Shown here in pieces: positions 54,610 to 64,000 of a DNA stretch of 64,000 nucleotides. The DNA comes from Agriotes lineatus (lineage: Eukaryota; Arthropoda; Insecta; Coleoptera; Elateridae). The stretch is from NCBI GenBank assembly GCA_940337035.1, contig CALNHX010007493.1:1-64000 (forward strand), in the 5' to 3' direction. Numbering within the stretch: the first letter of the stretch is position 1; the number at the start of each line of letters is the position of its first letter. A program made the translations under genes and the position numbers. A model generated the notes under the pieces. That model did not search any database, was not told where the DNA came from, and worked only from the letters and a program-made list of their open reading frames with translations.

Positions 54610-55240
54610 AGGTCTGGACACACATTCCCGGACCGTGCCAGGGCCGGAGGACGGCCGGGTGACGGCCGTCACCCGTGAATGAATTCCACAATGAAATTAA
54701 ATGCATCTGTTCACACATCACCGTGCCATGTCCGGGCGCCGTCACCGGACCGGGCCCGGGCCGGGTGATAATAGTTTTGCTTACTCTTTGACGGTGACGG
54801 TCCGGTCTCGGTGGTAGATTAGATCTGCTTTCACACAAGTTTTAGCGTTTGGAAAATAATTAGTGGGTGTATTTTGATCGCAGCATTTGAAAACTTTATA
54901 ATTCATTGTTTATATACGGCGTGAATACAGACATAGAACGACTGATAGAGGAGGTTCGAAAGTTTACGGTACTCTATAAGCCTATAACCAAGCTAATAAA
55001 AAGTACAGAAATGCAGAGTACAAGGACAGAGTTTGGAAGAAAATTGAGACAATATTCCCGTATATTTTTAAACGATCACGTCAAAGATTTCGAAGCAGAC
55101 TGACAAAACTTCAGAGTCCCACTGTCCGGAACACGGCCGGCACACGGACATGTGTGGTTTCTAGATGAACGGACCGAGACATAACCGGGTGACGGCCGTG
55201 CTCCGGTCCTGACACGGTCCGGGAATGTGTGTCCCGACCT
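54610..55240 (+). mobile_element. PIF/Harbinger-type element with GC-rich ends
   Basis: Ends AGGTCTGGACACACATTCCC and GGGAATGTGTGTCCCGACCT are inverted, and pairing continues through GGACCGTG and CCGG. A 3-bp duplication TTA flanks them (54607-54609 and 55241-55243), as is usual for PIF/Harbinger. Subterminal CGGCCGGGTGACGGCCGT repeats are present. Between them lies a MADF-like DNA-binding relic but no DDE nuclease, so it is a deletion derivative. Confidence 0.8.
54927..55115 (+). pseudogene. MADF (Myb/SANT-like) domain relic
   Basis: The first frame reads DIERLIEEVRKFTVLYKPIT. After a frameshift near 55000 it continues KKYRNAEYKDRVWKKIETIF and RSRQRFRSRLTKLQ. Together they follow the MADF pattern: a first helix LIxxVRxxPxLY, then YKD+xWxxI, then a basic recognition helix. 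PIF/Harbinger elements typically carry a second gene of this kind that helps the transposase bind DNA. The frameshift makes it a pseudogene. Confidence 0.7.
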
Positions 55241-55243
55241 TTA

Positions 55244-56270
55244 GTCTGTGGCCGACCGGAGACGGCCTGGCAGTTTGCCAGCGCTCTTGAACCTAGCCAC
55301 ATCGTTTCGTTTATAGCTCGACAAATAAAGATTCCCAAAACGGTGTATTTATTTTATTTCCGGCGAGAGCGGCTATTATTAAATTAATATGCAATTTCGG
55401 CGTTCAGCTTCTGCCGGCTGTTCGCACAGGCAGACGTTCTAAGCTTTATAAACAGGATAGAGTGACTAACAGTTTTTACTCCGGGAGGATATAAATCTGC
55501 ATAATTAATAAGAAAACCAGATCCTGCGTTAGCATTTAATGGAACTGCCAGCGAAAATGCTAATTTTTCCTGGTTGGCGACTGGGTTCTGTATGATGTTT
55601 CACGCAATAATGCGTTTCCAAGTGCAGGGCGTCGAATACCTCATTAGAGCGGATTGAAAAGTCAAGGCTAAGCTAGTCGTGTTTATTCAGTTAATGGATG
55701 GTTATTAGTTAAAGGGAATCTTATAGAATGAGCGGAATTATTTGCTATATACGTATATTCCGGGCCGTCTTAAGTAGGGGTGCACGGAACCCGGGCGGCA
55801 GTTAGGCCCTTGGCCCTTTTTTCTAATTCGAAATTTAAGAGTTCTACTTGTCCGCATGTTCAGTGGATGTTTTGAAATACAAGAGACACCGTTTTAATAA
55901 TCTGCCTTGGGTAGGAGGAAAAGGCTTAGAGCACTAATTAGTTCTTATTTGTTAATCTAGTCACCACGTAACGTTACACGCTTCTCCCACTTTTTCGGAA
56001 ATTGTGATATTTCTTTAATATAGAAGTATTTTTTCTCTTCAGCAAAACTGCTGACAACCCGCTGAAGTTCTACGTGGAAGGAAAACCAACGACCTCGTAG
56101 GTTTTTCTTTAACCCTCAACTGATATCGTAGCGTGTTTCGACACCCCAACACCTTTATTATTATAAAAATTATGTATTTATAATATAATTACATACAACT
56201 TTCTTCTTTATTTTACTAACTTAGGTAGGACCACATACCAATGTAAAAAGTCCTGTTAATAGCTATTTCT
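55244..56270. other. Mostly unique sequence with GC-richer island at 55340-55650
   Basis: The island contains AATTAATATGCAATTTC, CATAATTAATAAG and other homeodomain/POU-like words, with no repeats and no coding frame. It is a possible regulatory element. The rest shows nothing definite. Confidence 0.25.
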
Positions 56271-56274
56271 GCAA

Positions 56275-56385
56275 CAAGTGCTAAAAGTTGATGTTTACGC
56301 ACGAGACATGAAAATTATGAAACGAAGCCGAAGGCTGAGTTTCATAACATGTCGAGTGCAATAACACTTTTAGCACGAATTCGCA
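56275..56385. repeat. Palindromic foldback with CpG-rich centre
   Basis: GTGCTAAAAGT pairs with ACTTTTAGCAC, CACGAGACATG with CATGTCGAGTG and ATTATGAAAC with GTTTCATAA. The centre is GAAGCCGAAGGCTGAG. Confidence 0.6.
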
Positions 56386-57189
56386 TATAATATTTTTTCT
56401 ACTAAGGTTTGCATTTATGACAGTTATAATTTATGTTATAATAAAGAAATGGCCTTGACGCGCAAGTGAATGTTAGTGGAGCCAGTACTGTCAAAGTCAG
56501 TTATCAAAGGTAATTATAATAGTACACATCTGACTGTATTCATTACATAACGCTTTAATTATTTAAAAAACACTTTACCTCTAATGCAAGTAGTAACTAG
56601 AATAACTTTACAACCTCACTTCCAGTTCGAAATTGTAGTTTTATAACCTCACTTCACTTTATAACACATGTGCTAAAAGTAAACAGCTGATCTCATTTTA
56701 AACACGCTAAATTATAAAACGTCACTTTTAGTGAAAAAAGCTAGGGCTAAAAGGCCTACTTTTAGTGGTGGTCGTAGAAAAAATAATTTACTGCCATTGT
56801 TAAAGTGCTTTGGGGTGTCCAATAACCGTACCATACCAGTTACGTTGCCTTTTTCTTTGGTCTTTGGTTATCAGTATGTCTCGTTATCTCAGCGAAAAAG
56901 AATTTGAGCGGCCTGCTACTATTAACTTCGGTGATAATGATAATAGCGAAGGTGATATCAGAAAATTCGGAAAGGGACGGTTTTATTTTACACAAGATGG
57001 TGATATCAGTGACCATATTATTATTATTACTATTTTGTTTTCTCCTTTCCTCTCAGCCTTGGGCCCGATTGCCATTACATCCCATGATAGTCGCAGGGAG
57101 ACATATGGGTTTATAAGCCGCGTGAAACAGACTGGGCCTTATGCTCGTGAAGAATCAACCCCTTTCAAACAAATGCTGACTCTTTCTGT
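56386..57189. other. Unassigned stretch with an open frame at 56875-57193
   Basis: Two further CTTTTAGTG words near 56725 and 56763 may belong to the foldback family. A frame with the internal start MSRYLSEKEFERPAT (56876 onward) could be the N-terminus of a decayed transposase, but no family can be assigned. Confidence 0.2.
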
Positions 57190-57770
57190 ATAGCACAATG
57201 TAGTTTCTCAGTGCTATAGAATAGGCACTTGCGGTGATTGTTTTACCTTTCTTCATGCAATCAATTTAAATAATTCCCTGATGGTCCAAGAACGCCATAA
57301 GCTTGCATGTAGACACTTGTTCTTGATGTTTTCTTTTTGAGGCGGCGAAACCTTATGAACCCACTACATTGATTTCTGCTTGGTCTCAGGACCCCAATAA
57401 TGAACCCAGGTTTCATCTCCTGTCATTTTCCACAATATATCTGGATCTTTTTTCAGTAAATCCAAATTCTTTGAAGAATTGTCCCGACGATATTTCTATT
57501 CTATTTCTATTCTATTGGAAACCATCTGGCTGACACCTTTCTCATCCCAAGCTTTTAATACAAAACGTGTAGGACACTTACTTTGCATATCCTCGACACC
57601 ACACGATCTCTGCTACCTTCAAACGTCGGTTTTTTCAAGAACCATCGACTCTAACTTTCTGCACACTTCCGGATTCGTTCCAGTTGTCGGTTGTCGTGGT
57701 CTTGAATCATCTTCTTTACAACTCCAACGGAACCGTCTTGATCAGTATTTTATTTAATATAGGCTTGGTC
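57190..57770 (-). pseudogene. Mariner transposase relic 1
   Basis: Minus-strand translation across several frames gives LGMRKVSARWF, LLKKDPDIL, then TGDETWVHYWGPETKQKSM and WVHKVSPPQKE. These are the linker and first catalytic block (GDE-W-VH) of mariner-family transposases, which cut and paste DNA with a DDD triad. Internal stops and frameshifts are numerous, and the second and third aspartates were not found. It is a long-dead copy. Confidence 0.7.
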
Positions 57771-58074
57771 TATTCTTATCATACTCTGTCAGCATCTTTT
57801 CATGTATAAATTTGAGTCCATGGCCTTTCAAAATTAGGAATCTTTATTAAGCTTATTTAATTAAACTAATATACAAGAACGCAACGATATTGATATGCCG
57901 TAATGAATGCAATTTTGCACAATACCCATTAAAACGTAGTGTACTAGTACGATATAAAGACGTTTGGTGAAATATCCATGTTTTTTCACGGCTGTGAAGA
58001 TTATTAATCTAGTGCTCCTCGTATTTGTGTGAAAATAACTTATTAGCACATTCCCAAAATATATCAATTGCTGT

Positions 58075-58205
58075 ACGTATACAGATTATCTGCAGGTACA
58101 CGGTAACTAGATACAGAGACTGTTAAAAATTTTAAGTGGTTAAGCAACACATACTTGTGATCTAGTTACCTTGTGCAGTACCTGCAGACCATCTGTATAT
58201 TTAAA
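58075..58205. repeat. Short foldback MITE
   Basis: ATACAGATTATCTGCAGGTAC and ACGGTAACTAGAT pair with ATCTAGTTACCTTGT and GTACCTGCAGACCATCTGTAT across a spacer of about 45 bp. Confidence 0.7.
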
Positions 58206-58925
58206 ATTACCTGTCACTATTGCTGAGGGTAGAAAATAATTTTCCAAGTTAAAAATTATAAAAAAGTATTTAAGATCAAGTAAAAGATAACTAGAAAACA
58301 TTCACGTATGTCTCTGCTAGCATTTTAAACATTTGAACTACTTAACATCGCCCATACACCATTGATTGTTTGATCATCTTTAAATACATTTCTAGCATGC
58401 ACCGTATTTGATGCTGTCAATTTAAGCCGACATAAATGTCTTATCTCTCTTTTTCTTGACCGTCTTTGATGAAACTGATTTTGGACCACACTGTATAGAT
58501 GGATATTGTAAAAGAATTTGCAATAAGAAAATCAAGAAAAGGTAATTTTGCTTGTTGAAGGGCAAGAAATATTACTTCAAACATGGTAAGTGATATGATG
58601 TTTTGAGATTTTGAAACTAATAATAAATAAAATTATTTGGCTTATATTAGGAATGCCTCTCTCAAATCAGTTACCTTCCCTAACTAACCATCTAACGACT
58701 TACCTAGTGGGGGCGGTACGTGAGACCTTGCACCCCGACGCCGGGTAAGCTAGAGACGGCCCTGCATATATTGAAACGAAAGACGAAAGCCGATGTATTT
58801 AAAGTGTTGCAAGCGCAATCGATCTGTATTAGTAGCATGGGGTCCATAGTTCGTACATTTAATAACCTGGAGGGCCACTAGAAAGGAAACTGGAGGGCCA
58901 CTAGAAAGGAAATCTACGTAATTAT
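58206..58925. other. Non-coding stretch, nothing recognised
   Basis: CTGGAGGGCCACTAGAAAGGA occurs twice in tandem at 58867-58915. GGACCACACTGTATA near 58478 is a lone transposon-like end. GGGGGCGGTACGTG at 58700 may be another end. Confidence 0.35.
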
Positions 58926-58929
58926 GAAA

Positions 58930-59540
58930 CCAAGGACATACGATTTTTTGGAAATGTAATTTTTTAATATAGTCTTTTCACAAATCAACGCACTTGTGCA
59001 ATTTCTCTCTTAGCAAAATCATACTATAGTAAAAAAATCCTTGATTCGCAAAAAAAACCGATTAAGGGGTGCTTTTAAATTGACTTCAGAGTCGAAACGA
59101 CGCCCTCGAAGATATTTCTTTAGTTATCTAAAGAGGAAATAGTCGGGTGGAGCCATGTCCGGCCTATAGGTAGGATTGGTTTAATTTTGGCAGCTCGATG
59201 CACAGTCGCATTGTCATGCAACATACGCACTTCTCGATTGAACAAATTAGTTCGTTTCTCATTGCTTTGCGAAGATTTTTTAAGGTGTTGCCATAGGTGT
59301 CTGCATTTATCGTAGTATATTTTTGCATGTATTCTATGAGAAGTATGCTGCTCATGTGCCAAAAAAGTTTTCCAGGAAATAGTTGCGTACAAGCTTTTTT
59401 GGAGGTGGAGAACCGTTTGTAAATCCATTGTTTGTATTCCAATTTTGTTTCTCGGTCCCGATGATGCACGCAAATTTCGTCTCCCATTACAATTTGTGTC
59501 AAAAAGTTGACATCATCATTTTCCATAACTTCCAAATGAC
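58930..59540 (-). pseudogene. Mariner transposase relic 2
   Basis: Minus-strand frames give NDDVNFLTQIVMGDEICVHH, ETKLEYKQWI, PGKLFWHMSSILLIEYM, TTINADTYGNTLKNLRKAM, then in another frame MLHDNATVHRAAK and PTISSLDN. This covers the first (GDE) and second (HDNA) catalytic blocks and the segment between them. The third block and C-terminus continue with frameshifts to about 58930. The N-terminal helix-turn-helix part is missing. It differs in sequence from relic 1, so it is a separate mariner lineage. Confidence 0.8.
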
Positions 59541-59639
59541 GCGACGCGACGTGGCGAAATTTGCAGGGCTACTCAGGTTTTGTTTATGTGTCAACAGTCG
59601 ACAACTTATTCGTGTTATAACTGCCATTTAATATAGTTG

Positions 59640-59995
59640 TCAGTGGGTTCAGTGAGTGCCTACTATCACCGACGTGGATTTAAATTCGACTAAAATTACC
59701 AACAACGTGAATTGCCACCACCAACACAGATCACCACCGATGTGGACTATTACCGGCTTTCTGACAACTATGTTAAACGCCACCGCATGAATTACTTTTA
59801 CTTTAATGTTGTGTTATTTTAATAATTGTCAAAGCGGACTACCGCCAACTGACGTTACCTCATATTCAAAATAACAGCCGAGTGGATTACGATACGAATA
59901 CCCACCACTTGGATTTACTACCAACTGAAGGGAATTGGTAGAATTTTCCACCTAACGGAAATACCGTCGATCCACTTATAATGTTTCGCAAAACT
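59640..59995 (+). repeat. ACC-ATGTGGACTAC repeat, copy 2
   Basis: The unit contains degenerate repetitions of ACCGACGTGGATT, ACCACCGATGTGGACTA, GTCAAAGCGGACTACCG and CACTTGGATTTACTACC. It aligns in order with 49270-49545. Confidence 0.5.
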
Positions 59996-60139
59996 GAAGG
60001 TGTTGTTCCATCGTGTCGATACGACATTCATACACGATGAAGTGTAATCATTACGCCCAGATAAAACTTAGAAAAATATGTTCTTTAAAATGAACCAAAT
60101 CCAAGTTGAAGTGACACTTCCGTCATGACCTACCTTCTT

Positions 60140-60400
60140 TTTCTGTAGCAATCCTTAAATTGCAGCGCTTTATGTCGTTCTGTTATTGGCAACCCCCTTA
60201 TCATTCGTGATCTTATTGAGATACTCAAGTCGTGGTCTTCCTCTTCCCGTCTTACTCTGTTTTTCCTTTAATAGTCTTGTGTAGCCCTCTCTTCTAGTTT
60301 GTAGAGCTTTGCAAGCTTCTTTCTGCTCCGAAACTCTTCGTATCTCGAGCTCACCGATCTTCAAAACTTTTCTCTTGTACATAACCCGTATAAAGCTCCA
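60140..60400 (-). pseudogene. Possible non-LTR ORF2 C-terminal fragment
   Basis: Minus-strand frames give KTGRGRPRLEYLNKITND and, after a shift, AITERHKALQFKDCYRKRR. GRGRPR-x-Y-L near the end of a basic tail is typical of endonuclease/RT polyproteins of RTE/Jockey-like elements. It is short and frameshifted, so the call is tentative. Confidence 0.3.
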
Positions 60401-60410
60401 TGCATGTAAT

Positions 60411-61442
60411 TAGTGATGGGCATAACCGGACAATTTTCATAACCGAATTATTTGCATTCTAATGATATTAATAACCTAATGATTATTTGAATAATCATTC
60501 GAATAAATTTTTGCTCTCGATTCGTTTCGATTAAGTCAGCCGGTTTGCCGGTTGGCGGTTCACCGTCATCTGCATCGACATCGGTTCACCGTCATCTGCA
60601 ACGACATCGGTTCACCGTCATCTGCATCGACATCGTAACTTGCAGGTAGCAGAGGAACCAAAACATAATATGTACGGTCGGCGCCTTACAAATCGGGACA
60701 CGTAATATGTTCTTCTAGTCTTTGGAGTATTCTTGCTCCGGTTACTTCATTAATGTGAGATGGCATTTCATAATTGACAAGCAATAAACAATCTGCAGTA
60801 ACAATTAAAACCATAATAACTGTAAAAACCCAGTTTATACACTTAAAAAATACATGCAAAATATATCATAATAGTGTGTAGTGCCCGATTTCTAAGGCGA
60901 CGACCGTACATTATGTTGTATGTATTGGAAATTAAGAGGTATTTATTAAGAAGTGTAGAAAGAAAGAAATATGTGGAACTGCTTGCTAATCGCAATAAAA
61001 TCAGTCGTAAAACGTTTATCTTTATCGATCAGGCGGGTTAAAGGCGCCGCCTCTTGTTTTGAACCTTTGGAGATGTAAGCAAATAAAAAATTGTTTTATA
61101 GCTTGATGCGTTTGCAGTTTTTAGGCGTTCAGGTCTCAGGTCCCCAGAATTTGATATTTTTTTATGATAGGAGGGAGGTATGCTATAACCAAATGGTGTT
61201 TTCAGTACAACCTGCTTTGTTTATGAGTTATGACGTATTTATAATTACAGAATTTTGAGCACTGCGTAGGTCACTGAGATATGGCATGTAGTACCTTTGA
61301 ATAGAGGTTTTATATTCAAAGCGTAGTACGTATCAAAATGAGGTTATTTTTCATTCGAATACTTGGAACGAAAACCGAGTTACATAGGTTATTTCAATAA
61401 CCGGATAACCGGTTATTTTTCATTCGAATAAGCCCATCACTA
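60411..61442. mobile_element. Non-autonomous hAT element (TAGTGATGGGC family)
   Basis: Ends TAGTGATGGGCATAACCGG and CCGGTTATTTTTCATTCGAA...GCCCATCACTA are flanked by the exact 8-bp duplication CATGTAAT (60403-60410 and 61443-61450). ATAACCGGATAACCGG repeats lie near the right end. The 1,032-bp interior has a three-copy minisatellite and no transposase. Confidence 0.9.
60553..60637 (+). repeat. 26-bp minisatellite, three copies
   Basis: GGTTCACCGTCATCTGCATC and the following GACATC repeat three times inside the hAT element. Confidence 0.85.
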
Positions 61443-61450
61443 CATGTAAT

Positions 61451-62580
61451 ACTTGTCACGATTTTCTTTCCAGAATTCAAGCTGATATTTTCAGTAGTGA
61501 ATAGCTGTTTCTTCTTTTTCATTTTACTATTTCAGCTACTTTTACTATGTTGTACAATAATTAACAAACTAACAACGTGAGGTGATCGAGATGTGTTTGC
61601 TAGTTTTTTATTACTATAATAGTTACAAAGCTCACCTGCAAAACACATGAACTTTTGGACACCTGGTATATTCGCAAGTGTACGAAATATGTCGTTCATA
61701 TATATTCGAACGTAAAAATGTAAGTTGTGTAAACTTATTCGTGAAATTTTAATCTTCTCGCTTTTTATGAAACCTCATCCGGGGAATTGTCACCCGTTCC
61801 TGTAGATTACTTCCTTACCTTCTCCGCAAGCAGCCACTTGTGGTTCTCATTCCCAGCTTTTCTCTGAATAGAGAACCCATAAGCTATTCAATTTCCGATC
61901 GTAAAGCGGGTACATGCGCGCACTACCTATAAACAGTGCTATTTTATATTAGCGGCCGAATGACCTAGAATGACTTTTTGTTTTTTTGTCCGGCGTTTCG
62001 TCGACCGGAAATCCCATTAAGGGCGGAAGCTATAACCTCTCTAGGGATTTTTAAAATGTATGGGGCTATGCATACTAATAGATAATAATCCTTGACCCTG
62101 ACCTGTGCTTAGAAAGTTCAGCGGTGATGGTATTCCTCGTCTCGGAGGTTGAGTATGCCACAGAAAGAAGTTTTTTTCTGTAAATTTGCCAACCAAACTA
62201 GTTTTCGTTCTGTGTATTTTATTGTCCTGTAATAACGTATACTTCTAAGAAGCAATTCTAAGAAGCAAGTTCAATGAATAAACATAATAATCACATAAAT
62301 TCTTGCGCTTAGAAAATTTATACCACATATTCAAAAGAAGTTTGGCTACGGAGAAACAGCTGTAGCGGTGACAACTTTGTTAGTGATCAATTTGTTTTTA
62401 CCTCTGTTGTTTTCTTTCTATAGTACACTGGAAACAAAAATGGTTCGTACCATGTGCAGTGTTTGAAAGGGATTTTTTCTAGCAGTGTCATAGTAACAAT
62501 GCTGTTTTCTGAAGCGCATAGAGTATGGAAGTACAGCGCTTCACTTTATGATGCGCTTTTCTTAAAATCACATTGATGTT
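61451..62580. other. Non-coding sequence, nothing recognised
   Basis: No repeat pair, RNA gene or coding frame is supported. Confidence 0.35.
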
Positions 62581-62583
62581 GGT

Positions 62584-63670
62584 TATAAGTAAAGTTGATA
62601 ATTATATGCACTCAAATGTACGAAAATATGCGCATATATATGCATACATTTTGTTGAGTATATGCACCCAAAGTTATAATATATGCACATAATATGCTCT
62701 AATTTTTTTGAAAATAACTAGGAGTTTTCTAAATAATGTAAAAATTTAAATTATTTTGTATATGATTATTTATTTTTCTAATTTTTATTCAAAGACGTCA
62801 TTCATTTTAATGTTTGACTATATAAACATGCACTACCAACGCCAACTTTACGTTGTAAGCAACATAAAAATGAGATTTCCCTTAAAGCCGCCAGACTATT
62901 ATTCACCCAACGCTCGTGAAACGGATTCTATGTTGGTTGATTCCTTATACATTGTTTACAGGAAAAGTGGGGTTGCTGGCAGTCTATGTTTATATAGTTA
63001 AAGATTTTAACAGAGACTTTCCCTTTCCTCTGCCTATTTCGATACGTGCACTGCATTCCAGCTGCAGGAAGTAAAAGTATATATCTCAGTTGCATATAAA
63101 AAATTTATTAATAATTTAATGAAATAGTAAATTTTTCACATATAATCTCATAAGAGCATTAATTCTTTCCGGAAATTTTTTTGAGTGCGTTTCAACAACG
63201 TCGTATTAATTTGCCCGAGCGGGACGCGAGGGCAAATTATGAGGTTGTTGAATGCACGAAAAATAATTTCCGGATATGAATTAATGCTCGAATGCAGATT
63301 CGGTAAGAAAATCGTAACGACACAAACCCTAAAAAGAAGTAATGTCTACCTACAAAAATTTCCAAGACATTTTTTTTTGTCTAGGATACGGCTCGTGAAC
63401 TAATTTTTCTATTGGTCATTAATGAGTGTCGTATGATTTTCAAAAAAATCTCAAAAAGTTCATACATTACAAATTATTGCTAAATATTTAACCAAATTTG
63501 CAAAAATCCAGAAAGTATCTTCAAAATCGTATAAATATGCAAAATATGCAAAATGAAACTTGGCTTAAATGATTTGTTTTCACATAATTAGTATACATAT
63601 GCAAAAAGTTTCGCCGGCATATCAATTATACAAAATATGCATTTGCATATAATATCAGCTTTAGTTATAA
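62584..63670. mobile_element. AT-rich TIR element with ATATGCA termini
   Basis: TTATAAGTAAAGTTGATAATT at the left pairs with AATATCAGCTTTAGTTATAA at the right. Both are followed inward by ATATGCAT-rich tracts. A foldback (63154-63289) lies inside. No transposase is evident and no target duplication is clear. Confidence 0.55.
63154..63289. repeat. Palindromic foldback with CpG-rich centre
   Basis: GAGCATTAATTC and TTTCCGGAAAT pair with ATTTCCGG and GAATTAATGCTC. GCGTTTCAACAAC pairs with GTTGTTGAATGC and AATTTGCCC with GGGCAAATT. The centre is GAGCGGGACGCGAG. Confidence 0.65.
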
Positions 63671-64000
63671 GTGTTTTGTGCAGGGGAATACTACAATTAA
63701 GCTTGTTTAAACTGGATGTGCCTGTGTTAAACTACATCTTCTGTAGCTTAATGTTTTATTCGGCCCTGATTTAAGTGTGCTATCTTTGACAGGCAATTGT
63801 CTGCAATTTTCTGAAACAACGAGTGTGGACAGAGGCACAGCGCTTCACTTTACTCAGTGTTGAATGTAGGGGGTGACGGGGGGGGGGGGGGAAATTCCCC
63901 CCGGGCAGTACAAAATTCCCTCCCGGAAACATTACCACTTCATATTCATGTTTTTTAATCTATAAAAGAATGGGTGGATTGCGCGAGAATACTTAAAAAT
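63671..64000. other. Non-coding end of window with G tract
   Basis: A run of 14 G at 63878-63891 followed by AAATTCCCCCCGGG may be one end of an element that continues past the window. Confidence 0.3.

Noticed and set aside
1..64000. CRISPR array, bacterial operon or prophage
   Set aside because: No direct-repeat/spacer pattern and no prokaryotic gene organisation. Splice sites and transposons show a eukaryotic genome.

Overview
The window looks like a long, repeat-filled intron and exon region of an insect gene. The evidence is AT-rich sequence, spliceosomal exons, and a typical arthropod mix of hAT, mariner, PIF/Harbinger, BEL/Pao, Penelope-like and non-LTR elements. A beetle is my best guess, but that is inference. 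The only host gene I can support is the receptor-free tyrosine phosphatase PTPN9/Ptpmeg2, on the + strand. Two consecutive phase-0 exons, at 37999-38232 and 38947-39177, encode most of its CRAL-TRIO (Sec14-like) lipid-binding part. Its start codon and its phosphatase exons are not recognisable here, so both flanking introns are very long.

Nearly everything else is mobile DNA. 0-10 kb: the 3' end of a BEL/Pao pol gene, a large foldback, a TIR element, a minisatellite and a dispersed repeat called X here. 10-15 kb: a SINE-like unit, a hAT MITE, two related palindromes and a near-perfect 1.18 kb palindrome. 15-23 kb: 1.5 kb of degenerate tandem repeat, two hAT elements (one with a transposase fragment), a Tc1/mariner-like C-terminus and two head-to-head X copies. 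23-33 kb: a hAT element, an apparently intact two-ORF CR1/Jockey-type LINE, an RTE-like fragment, a hAT element, and a Penelope-like element with a GIY-YIG domain and a 3' hammerhead-ribozyme motif.

33-45 kb: foldbacks, a GC-richer unique island, PTPN9, tRNA-like sequences and a hAT carrying a transposase remnant. 45-54 kb: duplicated segments, a pentanucleotide array inside an RTE-like 3' end, several MITEs with ACAGGGTG-type ends, a hAT with two layers of later insertion, and a cluster of hammerhead-like repeats attached to a tRNA-like head. 54-64 kb: a PIF/Harbinger element with a MADF-domain relic, two mariner transposase relics, another hAT and further foldbacks.

Best candidates for something new: (1) the LINE joins ORF1 to ORF2 through an in-register A AAA AAC slippery heptamer and has no usable ORF2 start codon; (2) tandem 151-bp repeats with hammerhead-type cores lie next to a tRNA-like promoter head; (3) the Penelope element ends in a second hammerhead with the same GAAACGU layout; (4) nine hAT insertions have recognisable termini, eight of them with exact 8-bp target duplications.
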